NCBI GenBank assembly: GCA_000703065.1
Contig: JNLK01000001.1
Span: 1,944,001-2,008,000 of the forward strand
Source of the DNA: Lachnospiraceae bacterium AC2029
Lineage (GTDB): Bacteria; Bacillota; Clostridia; Lachnospirales; Lachnospiraceae
Reading direction: 5' to 3'
DNA length: 64,000 nucleotides
Shown: positions 53,719 through 62,009 of the stretch, piece after piece
Position numbering within the stretch: the first letter of the stretch is position 1
How the letters are laid out: the number at the start of each line of letters is the position of its first letter
Notes under the pieces: generated by a model
Database searches by the model: none
What the model saw: the letters and a program-made list of their open reading frames with translations, nothing else
What the model was told of the DNA's origin: nothing
Made by a program: the position numbers and the translations under genes

Positions 53719-54960
53719 ATGAGACAAGTGATAGTTGTGTCAAATCCCGGAGGAGAAGGAGATCTCTTTCTGGAGGAGGCGTTACAGGGAATCTATGAGA
53801 TTCGGACGGAACTGGATCCGGATCGTGTGATCGACATTCTGAAGGCAGATGCGGACGATATCGATGCGGTCATTATCCGGCATCCGTCGAACAGAGCGGG
53901 GGTTGAGAGACTTCTCGCCCATATGAAGGAGAATAATTCGGTGATCTATGCGATCCCGGCACTGATCCTGACGGATGAGGAGCATACGGCTGTGGATGAG
54001 GCGTTCCTGGAGGACCCGGTCGTGGATGTTCTTCGGATGGGCGAATCCAAGGATGTGATCCGGAACCGTGTACGGCGGGCAGGACAGTTGGTGAATTCCG
54101 TTTCCTTTGGGGAGTTTGCAAAGATGCTGCGGGCGCTTCCGTCTCTCGTTTATCTGAAGGACGCGAACGGAAAATATGTCTTCAGTTCCCAGTACTGGCA
54201 TCATCTGGAGCATTATGACGATCCGGACTGGACGATCCGCGGCAAGACGGATATGGAGATCCGAAAGGATACCGAGAATGCGAAGCGGGCTTACGAATCG
54301 GATCTTCGGGTGATCTCCAGCGGAGTCGGAGCTTCGTATATAATCGAGGAAAATGAAGACGGAATCCAGGAATTTCTGCAGATCATTAAGGAGCCGCTCC
54401 GGTATGAGGACGGAAAGATCCGGGGGATCATTGCTCTTATCAATAATGTGACCGAACAGGAGAGACTGAAACGTCAGCTGGAGAAGCTGTCCTTTACGGA
54501 TGAGCTGACCGGATGCTTTAACCGGGCGTATGAGGATTCTTATGTCCGGATGCTGGATGAGACGAATTACCCGCTCAGCATTATTTCTGCAGACTGTGAT
54601 GATCTTAAGACCATTAATGATAAGTACGGTCACATGGTGGGAGATGAGTACATCCGTATGGCCGTGACCCTGATGCGGTCGGTTCTTCCCGAGGACAGCG
54701 TGATCTGCCGGACGGGGGGAGATGAGTTCGTGGCCTTTCTTCCGAATGTGGATGAGGCTCGGGTGAATCATTTGCTTACGATCCTGTCGGAGATGGAGGA
54801 TATCTTTCAGATCCAGAACCGCAGACTCAGCGTGTCCTTCGGTGCGGCAACGATGAATTCCAAAGAGGGATCCATCCGGGAAACCATCGCAACCTCAGAT
54901 GCAAGGATGTATCAGGATAAGAATAATAAGAAGAAAAAACGTAATGATGAGACAGAATAA
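53719..54960 (+). CDS. Soluble diguanylate cyclase with receiver-like and PAS domains (GGDEF)
   Basis: A 413-residue protein. Residues 1-125 look like a receiver-type alpha/beta fold but without a clear phospho-aspartate. A PAS domain follows (about 135-245, LPSLVYLKDANGKYVFSS). The GGDEF domain (about 265-410) has the active loop RTGGDEFVAFLP. It is soluble, unlike the two other cyclases here. ATG 53719 follows AGAAGGCGTGCGT; a GTG at 53713 overlaps this site. The macro-domain gene starts 18 nt after the stop, so they are probably cotranscribed. Confidence 0.88.
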   Translation: MRQVIVVSNPGGEGDLFLEEALQGIYEIRTELDPDRVIDILKADADDIDAVIIRHPSNRAGVERLLAHMKENNSVIYAIPALILTDEEHTAVDEAFLEDPVVDVLRMGESKDVIRNRVRRAGQLVNSVSFGEFAKMLRALPSLVYLKDANGKYVFSSQYWHHLEHYDDPDWTIRGKTDMEIRKDTENAKRAYESDLRVISSGVGASYIIEENEDGIQEFLQIIKEPLRYEDGKIRGIIALINNVTEQERLKRQLEKLSFTDELTGCFNRAYEDSYVRMLDETNYPLSIISADCDDLKTINDKYGHMVGDEYIRMAVTLMRSVLPEDSVICRTGGDEFVAFLPNVDEARVNHLLTILSEMEDIFQIQNRRLSVSFGAATMNSKEGSIRETIATSDARMYQDKNNKKKKRNDETE

Positions 54961-54978
54961 AGTGAGAGGGGTGACAGC

Positions 54979-56121
54979 ATGGCATTTCGAATCGTGAGAA
55001 ATGATATCACGAAGGTGAAGGCAGATGCGATCGTAAATACAGCAAACCCGGAACCGACTTATGCAGACGGAACGGACCGTGCGATCTATGAGGCGGCGGG
55101 GCCGGAGCTTTTGCTGGCTGAAAGACAGAGGATCGGACGATTAAATGTAGGGCAGGCAGCGGCCACGCCGGCATTTGCTCTTCCTGCCAGATACATCATA
55201 CATACTGTAGGGCCCTCCTGGGAGGGCGGTGATCAGGGTGAGATGGATGCACTCCGGGCATGTTATGAGAACAGTCTGGAGGTTGCCGGAGAACTGGGTT
55301 GTGAAAGCGTGGCATTTCCGCTGATCGCTACGGGAGTCTACGGCTTCCCGAAGGCGGAGGCGCTGGAGATCGCGGTGTCGGTCTTCAGTAAATATCTGAT
55401 GGGCCATGAAATGAAGATCATCCTGGTGGTATTCGATTCGGAGTCCTTCGTCCTGTCCGGCAAGATCTTTTCGGGTATCGATGAATATATCGACGAGAAG
55501 ACAGTAGAGGCAAGGAGTCGTGTGGTATACAGTGCGGATCAGGGGGTTAGGGTGGATTCGAAGCCATCTTTCCGTGAACGGAAATCTCATGGTCGGGCAG
55601 GAAAGGCTTTTGAATCCAAGCTGTCATATCCTTCGGCCGGGGCGCCTGCTAATACAAATCTGCCCATGGGAAGTTTCAGTGGGGATCTCATGAAGGAGTC
55701 GGCGGCAGAGTACTGCGCTGCCATGGATGAGGAAGAGTTTTCCGCGCCCGGCGATTCACTGGAACAGAGGATGAAGCATCTGGATGACACCTGGCAGGAG
55801 GCCCTTCTTTGGTGGATCGATGAGAAAGGCTATACCGATGTGGAGGTTTACAAGCGGGCAAATGTGGACAGGAAGCTGTTCTCGAAGATCCGTAACAAGG
55901 AAGAGTATCAACCCAAGAAAATGACGGCGGTGGCCTTTGCGCTGGCACTACGACTGAACCTGGATGAAACCCAGGACCTGTTGAAGCGTGCGGGCTTTGT
56001 TCTGTCCCACAGCAACAAATTCGATATCATCATTGAATATTTCATCCAACAGGGGATATACGATACCTACACCATTAATCTGGCGCTTTTTGACCACAGG
56101 CAGCCGCTTCTGGGTGAGTAA
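54979..56121 (+). CDS. Macro-domain protein with C-terminal helical domain
   Basis: A 380-residue protein. The macro domain (1-175) has ADAIVNTANPEPTYADGTD, AIYEAAGP and LIATGVYGFPKAEA, which bind ADP-ribose or its derivatives and may remove them from proteins. A low-complexity linker (about 180-245) leads to a helical domain (about 250-375) with ANVDRKLFSKIRNKEEYQPKK followed by a bundle. That second part resembles helix-turn-helix-like domains often found after macro domains in Firmicutes. The neighbouring GGDEF gene is 18 nt upstream. Confidence 0.85.
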   Translation: MAFRIVRNDITKVKADAIVNTANPEPTYADGTDRAIYEAAGPELLLAERQRIGRLNVGQAAATPAFALPARYIIHTVGPSWEGGDQGEMDALRACYENSLEVAGELGCESVAFPLIATGVYGFPKAEALEIAVSVFSKYLMGHEMKIILVVFDSESFVLSGKIFSGIDEYIDEKTVEARSRVVYSADQGVRVDSKPSFRERKSHGRAGKAFESKLSYPSAGAPANTNLPMGSFSGDLMKESAAEYCAAMDEEEFSAPGDSLEQRMKHLDDTWQEALLWWIDEKGYTDVEVYKRANVDRKLFSKIRNKEEYQPKKMTAVAFALALRLNLDETQDLLKRAGFVLSHSNKFDIIIEYFIQQGIYDTYTINLALFDHRQPLLGE

Positions 56122-56170
56122 CGAACCGCCCGCAGACGGGAATGTGAAGTAGGAAGGTTTTGGAGAAAGA

Positions 56171-56230
56171 TGACAAAGGGACAGGTCCCTTGCCACATTT
56201 TCATGTGACACGGAACCTGTCCCTTTGTCA
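56171..56230. repeat. REP-like palindromic element, copy 4
   Basis: TGACAAAGGGACAGG and CCTGTCCCTTTGTCA with inner GCCACAT/ATGTGACAC. It lies between the convergent macro and VWA genes. Confidence 0.8.
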
Positions 56231-56243
56231 TGAGGATATCCGG

Positions 56244-56918
56244 TTATGCTTTATGCCGCTTTTTGTAGTCCTCCTGGATCGGAGCGAGCAGCTCGTCGCT
56301 TTCGAAGACCTCCTTCATGGCCGCTGCGGTTGGCGCGCTTCTTGCACAGCTGACCATTCGATCCATCACGCTGAAGTTGAGGGCGGTTCCGGCGGCGTCG
56401 CATTCGTAGCGTACTGCACGGTTCTTCGCTACTCCGAATCGACCTGCCACTTCGACGGCGTCGATATTTGCGCCCAGGAAGATAAATTCCCAGTGATATT
56501 TCTTCTTCTGACGCTCCACCATTTTCTTCACCTTGTCATAGGTATAGTTCCGGCTGGCATTCTCCATACCGTCCGTGGTGATGATGAAGAGTGTCTTCTC
56601 CGGAACGTCCTCGGGACGTGCATACTTGTGAACGTTTCCGATATGATGGATCGCTCCGCCCACCGCGTCCAGAAGTGCGGTGCAGCCCCGGACAAAATAC
56701 TGCCTGTCCGTCATGGTCTCAACCCGGTCCAGAGGAACCCGGTCATGAAGGATCTCGGTCTTGTCATCGAAAAGCACGGTGGAAACGATGGCTTCCCCCT
56801 CTTTCTTCTTCTGCTTGCTGATCATGGAGTTGAAACCTCCGATGGTGTCGGGCTCCAGTCCCTGCATGGATCCGCTTCTGTCAAGGATAAAAATGATTTC
56901 CGTAAGTCCCTTCTTCAT
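56244..56918 (-). CDS. VWA domain protein
   Basis: A 224-residue soluble protein built as one von Willebrand factor A domain. The metal-ion-dependent adhesion site is present: FILDRSGSM at residues 8-16, and later TTDG (after IGNVHKYARPEDVPEKTLFII) for the fourth-loop aspartate. No membrane helix or other domain. VWA proteins of this size often act in metal-binding complexes or tellurite/stress operons, but no partner gene is adjacent. ATG 56918 follows AGGAGGTATAT on the minus strand; the ORF could extend 7 codons upstream. Confidence 0.85.
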   Translation of the reverse strand: MKKGLTEIIFILDRSGSMQGLEPDTIGGFNSMISKQKKKEGEAIVSTVLFDDKTEILHDRVPLDRVETMTDRQYFVRGCTALLDAVGGAIHHIGNVHKYARPEDVPEKTLFIITTDGMENASRNYTYDKVKKMVERQKKKYHWEFIFLGANIDAVEVAGRFGVAKNRAVRYECDAAGTALNFSVMDRMVSCARSAPTAAAMKEVFESDELLAPIQEDYKKRHKA

Positions 56919-57110
56919 AATATATACCTCCTTTTTCACTGGCGGCTTATGCCGTTCTTTTTCTGTTGAGGTAAGTATATTAGATTACGGATAGGCTGTG
57001 GTCGCATGGAAAGCGACACTTTCGGGTGTCGTCGCCTGCCCTGATTTGCGGCTTCTTCGTCGGAACAGGGACATGGATCAGGATCACGTCAGGTATATGC
57101 GGGGATACAA

Positions 57111-57140
57111 CAACAGCCCCCGATATCGGGGGCTGTCGTT
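57111..57140 (-). terminator. Terminator of the small unknown gene
   Basis: ACAGCCCCCG/CGGGGGCTGT stem, followed on the minus strand by TGTTGT, close to the stop at 57147. Confidence 0.75.
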
Positions 57141-57146
57141 AAACGG

Positions 57147-57452
57147 TTATTTCTGAAGAATACCTGCGACCTCTGTACGGATAGCTTCGAGCATTTCCGG
57201 AGTGTATTCTCCTTCCTTCAGCATATCCCAGGTCTTCTTTGCGGCTTCCGCGATCGAAGGATCAAGCAGTTCCTCATGATCTCTGTAATGATCATATCCA
57301 CGGAACTTGTTGGTGTACTGTGCAACCTCCTGTCCCTTTCTCAAAACCCAAACCTTCATGTTGGGCTCGCCCTCATGAGAGTTGTTTCTCGGACGGAGAA
57401 TGATAGACCAGGTTGCATCTTCGTAGACTGTGTTGAGATTATCGTTTGCCAT
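57147..57452 (-). CDS. Conserved-looking small protein of unknown function
   Basis: A 101-residue soluble, charged protein. I do not recognise a family. The composition (alpha/beta, ending in helices KTWDMLKEGEYTPEMLEAIRTEV) and the codon use resemble a real gene. It has a good start with AGGAAGGG upstream and a terminator downstream. Function cannot be inferred. Confidence 0.6.
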   Translation of the reverse strand: MANDNLNTVYEDATWSIILRPRNNSHEGEPNMKVWVLRKGQEVAQYTNKFRGYDHYRDHEELLDPSIAEAAKKTWDMLKEGEYTPEMLEAIRTEVAGILQK

Positions 57453-57783
57453 ACACTAATACCTTCCCTTCCTAAAATGCATTCGCGTTCTTCCTGCTTT
57501 CCGAACATTCTTAACGCCACCGGAACGTTCGGGAACACTAAGCATATTGTACCACATCGGAGGCCATATGCCTATGTAATTTTTTATAAAATAGGACGTA
57601 TTTTTGATGGGAAGTTAACCTTTGTCAGATGTTCTGTTCATTTTTTTCTGATAAGCTATGCTCCGCTTAGAGTATAATTTTCATTGGCATGAAAAATAAA
57701 AAGAAGAGGCCGAAGCCTCTTCACAATCACATAAACAAACCTTATTATTTGATTTGGCGAAAAAAACGATAAGGAGTTATGTG
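57453..57783. other. AT-rich gap with the left end of the insertion element
   Basis: About 330 bp without a gene. It contains the small gene's upstream region, a perfect 7-bp hairpin AAGAGGC/GCCTCTT (57704-57721, T run on the minus strand) and the ATCACATAAA end (57726). Confidence 0.5.
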
Positions 57784-59205
57784 ATGACTACCATGTTAAA
57801 TGAAACCGCTCTGACTTTCAAGGCTTTTGAACAAAATACTTTCCGGATGGTATGTGAATGGGCAAAGAATTATACCAAGGAATTCCTGGAGCGATACGAT
57901 GATTACCTCATGGAGACCAGGGATAAAGAATCCTATCGGAATAAAGGAAAGCGAAAAACAACCGTCAAGACCGTGTATGGCGAAGTTGAGTACGAACGTC
58001 GAGTTTACGAGGTTATCAGAGAGGACGGCCTGAAGGAGTTTGTCTATCTGCTGGATGAACAGCTTGAGATATCTGGAGTCGGACTGATCTCCATGAATAT
58101 GGCCGAGCAGATGGTTTCTTCGATCACGGAGACATCCTATCGTGAAACCGCAAGCAGTATCACAGAGACAACCGGGCAGTCTATCAGCGCCATGGGTGTA
58201 TGGAACGTGATTCAGGCGCTGGGAGAATCCGTTTGCGAAGATGAACGGCATCTTGTGAAGGAGCACAAAGCAGGGAATGTATCCGGAGAGAAAGAAACAC
58301 CTGTGCTCTTTGAGGAGACGGATGGAGTCTATGTTAGGCTCCAGCGTGAAAAGAACACAAAGGGCGAAATCAAAGTGGGCCTGGCCTATGACGGATGGAA
58401 AAAGACAGGGGAAAATCGTTACAATCTGGATGGAAAGGTTGTTGTAGCCGGTTTCTCAACATCATCAGAATTTCAGGCCTACAGAGAAGCAGCTATCGCA
58501 GAGATGTATAACATGGATGAGGTCGAGCTTCGGATCATGAATGCAGACGGAGCTGAATGGGTAAAGAATATCTGCGATTCAGATACGGTATTTCAGTTGG
58601 ATCCGTTTCATAGAAACAAGGCCATCAAAGAAAATGTGCCGTATTCGGAACATGCAAAACAAATCCATGCATTGTTGGAACAGAAAAAGTTGGATGAGAT
58701 GTTTGAATATCTCGAGAGATACAGGAACAGTCTGACTGATGGCGATGAGATTGAAAAGGCGGAACGGTTGATCACCTATTTTTCCAACAATCGAAAAGGG
58801 TTAATCCCTTATAACCAACGAGATCTTCAGATACCTGATAGTCCGGAGAACATAGAATATCGAAACCTCGGAACGATGGAAAATCACATTTGGAGTGTGA
58901 TTGCAAGGAGGATGAAACATAATCATACATGCTGGAGTATTCGTGGTGGAAATCATCTGGCGAAGATTCTTGCAAAGAAATGTTCCGGCAGACTAAATGA
59001 AGTTGCAAACAAGTTGAAAATGCCCGCATTTGAGCGGCAGGTAGTTGAACAGATCAAGGAACAGATGCTTTCAGCATATGAGGCAAACAGAAAGGTTGGT
59101 AAGGGATATAGATATCCGACGCAGGGAAGTATTCCCTATATGATCACACAGATCAAGCCTGCAAGACAGGCGTGGATGGCTATATCAGGCATTACGACAA
59201 ACTGA
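57784..59205 (+). CDS. ISLre2-family transposase (UPF0236)
   Basis: A 473-residue transposase. The N-terminal helical region (FKAFEQNTFRMVCEWAKNY) and the charged segment RNKGKRKTTVKTVYGEVEYERRVYEV are typical of ISLre2/UPF0236 proteins. A catalytic core of RNase-H type is expected, with LFEETDGVYVRLQ and NADGAEWVKNI holding acidic residues. It looks intact, so the element may still move. ATG 57784 follows AAGGAG with 7-nt spacing. Confidence 0.9.
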   Translation: MTTMLNETALTFKAFEQNTFRMVCEWAKNYTKEFLERYDDYLMETRDKESYRNKGKRKTTVKTVYGEVEYERRVYEVIREDGLKEFVYLLDEQLEISGVGLISMNMAEQMVSSITETSYRETASSITETTGQSISAMGVWNVIQALGESVCEDERHLVKEHKAGNVSGEKETPVLFEETDGVYVRLQREKNTKGEIKVGLAYDGWKKTGENRYNLDGKVVVAGFSTSSEFQAYREAAIAEMYNMDEVELRIMNADGAEWVKNICDSDTVFQLDPFHRNKAIKENVPYSEHAKQIHALLEQKKLDEMFEYLERYRNSLTDGDEIEKAERLITYFSNNRKGLIPYNQRDLQIPDSPENIEYRNLGTMENHIWSVIARRMKHNHTCWSIRGGNHLAKILAKKCSGRLNEVANKLKMPAFERQVVEQIKEQMLSAYEANRKVGKGYRYPTQGSIPYMITQIKPARQAWMAISGITTN

Positions 59206-59216
59206 CCATTCGACGA

Positions 59217-59380
59217 GGCACTATACAGGAATGGACACGATGCTTTTCGAAGGACGTTGCGGGTCTCGGCACTTAGCAATCCGTGAGCGTAGCGAAACGG
59301 GAAGCTTAGTGCCGCTAGGGGCCCCGCAATTAGACGCGAGGCGGTCCGAGAAAAGCATCTGTGGACAGGCCATAGTGCCG
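59217..59380 (+). ncRNA. Candidate structured RNA in the IS 3' region
   Basis: Nested perfect helices between transposase stop and right end: GGCACTAT/ATAGTGCC (59217/59373), GATGCTTTTC/GAAAAGCATC (59239/59350), GGAC/GTCC (59252/59344), TTGCGGG/CCCGCAA (59257/59323), CGGCACTTAGC/GCTTAGTGCCG with one mismatch (59267/59304), and CCGT/ACGG at the tip. Ordered, nested pairing over about 165 nt is much more than expected by chance. No known family recognised. Confidence 0.5.
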
Positions 59381-59527
59381 AGGACGATTTATGTGATGGG
59401 AATCGTGCCAACGATTACTTGACAGTGACTATGCTCCGGCTTTTTTTGCGCCGGATGGAGGATTCATGATATAATAGTTCCGAGGTTCAGAACGCAGCCT
59501 CCGAACATTTTGGAAAGGATTTTTCAT

Positions 59528-61564
59528 ATGGAACGTAAGATCATGACATATGAAGGGAATGCCCCATATATATTTGTAAGCTATGCGCATAAGGATTCCG
59601 ACCGGGTCATGCCGATTCTCGGCAGGCTTGCTGAGGACGGATATCGCATCTGGTATGATGACGGGATCGAACCGGGGTCACAGTGGAGCGAGAATATCGC
59701 TGAACATCTGAGCCGGGCAGAGGTCGTTCTTGCCTTCGGTTCAAAGAACTATGTAGATTCAAAGAACTGCAGGCAGGAGATTGAATTCTCCATTTCGGAG
59801 GAGAAGAATCTTCTGGTGATATGGCTGGAGAAGACGGAACTGACAGCCGGGCTTAAGATGCGTTTATCCACCATTCAGGGGATCAATCTGTATCATATGG
59901 ATGAGGATTCCTTCTTCCGCAAGCTGGATATGACAAAGAATATCCTGCTGTGCCGTGAGAGAACGGAGAGTGCGGAGACGGAGGAACCCGGAGGATCGAT
60001 CTCCTTTACGGAGGAGAAGCCGGTAGGCGGCAGTATATCATTCTCGGAGATGCCACCGGAAACACAGACACCGCCGGAAACAAAGATGCCGACGGAAACA
60101 CAGACGCCGGCGGTAACGCAGGGCACTTCCGTGAAGATGGGGCCTGCAGCGGCTCCGGTGCCGGAATCTCGAAAGAAGAAATCTCTGTTCGTGCCGGTTC
60201 TGATCGGCGTGGTGGGCGTGGCGCTGCTGGTGGTCGGAGGGATCCTTCTGTTCAGAAAGGGCGGGACAGGTACGGATACCAGTACCGGTAATAAAGAGAC
60301 AGAAACAGACGCTTCGGTTACCATCGCGGGAGAAAAGCATTCTCTCTCTGCAATCTCTCTGAACATCGAGGACAAGAATCTGACGAAGGAGGATCTGGTG
60401 GCAATTTCCAAACTGAAGGAGTTGAAGTCCCTCAGGCTGGAGAACTGCGGATTGACAGGTATCGGGGAACTGGGACTCAGCGACCTTCCGAAGCTCACTA
60501 CATTGTCCCTGAAAGGGAATCAGAAGTTGAACGATGACTGCTTAAAGGACATCATTCCCATCAAGGATCAGTTACGTACACTTGTACTGGCGGATACAGG
60601 TGTGAAGAGCCTGGGGTCCCTACTTCCGGCGGAAAAGCTTTGGACTCTTTCCGTGGATGGCTGTTCCTCTTTCTCTGATCTTTCTTCTGTGGCAAAAATG
60701 ACGACCCTGAGATATCTCTATATCTCCCATACGGCGGTTTCCTCTCTGGAGGAACTGAAATCTCTTACGGAGCTGAGGGTGATCTCAACGGAGGGAAACG
60801 GACTGAAATCCCTGAAGGGACTGGAGAACAGTATCTATCTGGAGCAGCTCTATGCCGGGGAGAATGAACTGTCCTCGACGGAAGGAATGGAGAATATGAC
60901 ACAGCTGGGGATCGTGGATCTTCATTCAAACATGATCTCCGACGTGACCGTCCTGAAAAAGAGTATGGATGAACTGGAAAAGCTGGATCTCAGCGGAAAT
61001 ATGCTGTATGATCTGTCGTTCCTTTCCTCTGCGAATAAGCTTTCGGTTTTGTACATGGACGGAACGGAGATCCGGACCCTGAGTGACATTACGGGACTTC
61101 CGGAACTGGAGATACTGTCGGTCCGTAACTGTATGATGGAGGAGGAGAATCCGACTCTGTCTTTTAAAAAGCTTAGATTCATGGATGCATCCACAAACCA
61201 GTGGAGAGGAACTCTTACCCTGACCTCACAGGGGAATTCACAGACGTTCCTGCTTATGAACAACAATCTGACGCATCTGAAGCTGGTTGGAGAGCTGAAC
61301 AAGGTGTTTCTGTCTGACTGTCCCATCTCCGGAGTGGATGCTTCAGAAACCCAAAACGGATATTTCTACCTGACTTACAGTGAGGGAATATCTCTGGAGC
61401 TCGGTCAGGCCGGGAGAGTCATATATGATGGGGTCCCGCTGGACAAAAAAGCGGACCTTGAAAAAGATTTCAAGATCCGCGAAAGTGATGATGTGATTTC
61501 AGAAGCCGAAGAAATACGGGAGAAGAAGTATCAGGATGCCTTCCTCGAAAAGACTGCGTATTAA
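59528..61564 (+). CDS. TIR domain, transmembrane helix and leucine-rich-repeat protein
   Basis: A 678-residue protein. The TIR domain (about 12-145) has PYIFVSYAHKDSDRVMPIL, WYDDGIEPGSQWSENI and a glutamate (E84) in KNCRQEIEFSIS at the NADase position. A linker of Pro-Glu-Thr repeats (about 175-200) precedes one membrane helix (about 220-242). The outer part (about 260-620) holds about ten to fifteen leucine-rich repeats, LKSLRLENCGLTGI-like, and ends in a charged tail. ATG 59528 follows AAGGA. The plan mirrors the TIR-propeller protein at 33251. Role unknown. Confidence 0.85.
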   Translation: MERKIMTYEGNAPYIFVSYAHKDSDRVMPILGRLAEDGYRIWYDDGIEPGSQWSENIAEHLSRAEVVLAFGSKNYVDSKNCRQEIEFSISEEKNLLVIWLEKTELTAGLKMRLSTIQGINLYHMDEDSFFRKLDMTKNILLCRERTESAETEEPGGSISFTEEKPVGGSISFSEMPPETQTPPETKMPTETQTPAVTQGTSVKMGPAAAPVPESRKKKSLFVPVLIGVVGVALLVVGGILLFRKGGTGTDTSTGNKETETDASVTIAGEKHSLSAISLNIEDKNLTKEDLVAISKLKELKSLRLENCGLTGIGELGLSDLPKLTTLSLKGNQKLNDDCLKDIIPIKDQLRTLVLADTGVKSLGSLLPAEKLWTLSVDGCSSFSDLSSVAKMTTLRYLYISHTAVSSLEELKSLTELRVISTEGNGLKSLKGLENSIYLEQLYAGENELSSTEGMENMTQLGIVDLHSNMISDVTVLKKSMDELEKLDLSGNMLYDLSFLSSANKLSVLYMDGTEIRTLSDITGLPELEILSVRNCMMEEENPTLSFKKLRFMDASTNQWRGTLTLTSQGNSQTFLLMNNNLTHLKLVGELNKVFLSDCPISGVDASETQNGYFYLTYSEGISLELGQAGRVIYDGVPLDKKADLEKDFKIRESDDVISEAEEIREKKYQDAFLEKTAY

Positions 61565-61726
61565 AAGCTTCTGAGATATTCTGCCGGATTCTTCTATAAT
61601 CCGATGGTTCCGGTGTAAACCGGGTATTCTGCCGCTTTCAGAACGGCATCTTCCGGGTCATATCGTGGAAGTCGCCGGCCGCGAAGCATCTTCCGGAACG
61701 TTTATCGTCAACAAAGGCACCGATCA

Positions 61727-61873
61727 CTACACCGGGGAGGGAACTCTCCGGTGAATTTGGTGCACCCGGACCTCCGAGATCCGTACGGCACCAGCCTGGG
61801 TCTTTGCCACACCATATCCGATCCCCCTTGCGGCGCCCGTGACGAGTGCCCGGCGTCCTTTTACGTCAATCAT
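61727..61873 (-). pseudogene. Decayed short-chain dehydrogenase, N-terminal fragment
   Basis: On minus, ATG at 61873 with AAAGGAG upstream begins a 48-residue frame with the SDR glycine motif ALVTGAARGIGYGVAK, after which the sequence loses similarity and reaches a stop at 61727. Full SDRs are about 250 residues. Beyond it (to about 61590) the minus strand keeps coding-like pieces (a segment ending in DPEDAVLKAAEYPVYTG) but in other frames. The 445-bp gap between the LRR gene and the HTH gene is mostly this remnant. Confidence 0.7.
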
Positions 61874-61954
61874 GCTACTATCTCCTTTGACTTTTCAGAC
61901 ATTTACCCATTACAGGTACTATTATACTATGCTTTGGTCTGTTAGTGATACTGC

Positions 61955-61983
61955 TTGACTATTATCAATATTGATAATATAAT
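61955..61983 (+). promoter_or_regulatory. Promoter with palindromic operator for the HTH/ABC operon
   Basis: TTGACT (61955-61960), exactly 17 nt, TATAAT (61978-61983). The spacer is filled by a perfect 18-bp palindrome, ATTATCAATATTGATAAT (61961-61978), which should be the binding site of a dimeric repressor, most simply the HTH protein encoded next. Confidence 0.85.
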
Positions 61984-62009
61984 CAGAAATGATAAAGGAG
62001 GGGGCGCCC

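Larger units (their letters stand above)
57726..59397 (+). mobile_element. ISLre2-type insertion sequence, about 1.67 kb
   Basis: Bounded by an inverted pair ATCACATAAA (57726-57735) and TTTATGTGAT (59388-59397), spanning the transposase gene and a structured 3' segment. The ends are inferred only from this 10-bp pair. No target-site duplication was identified, so real ends may differ. Confidence 0.6.
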
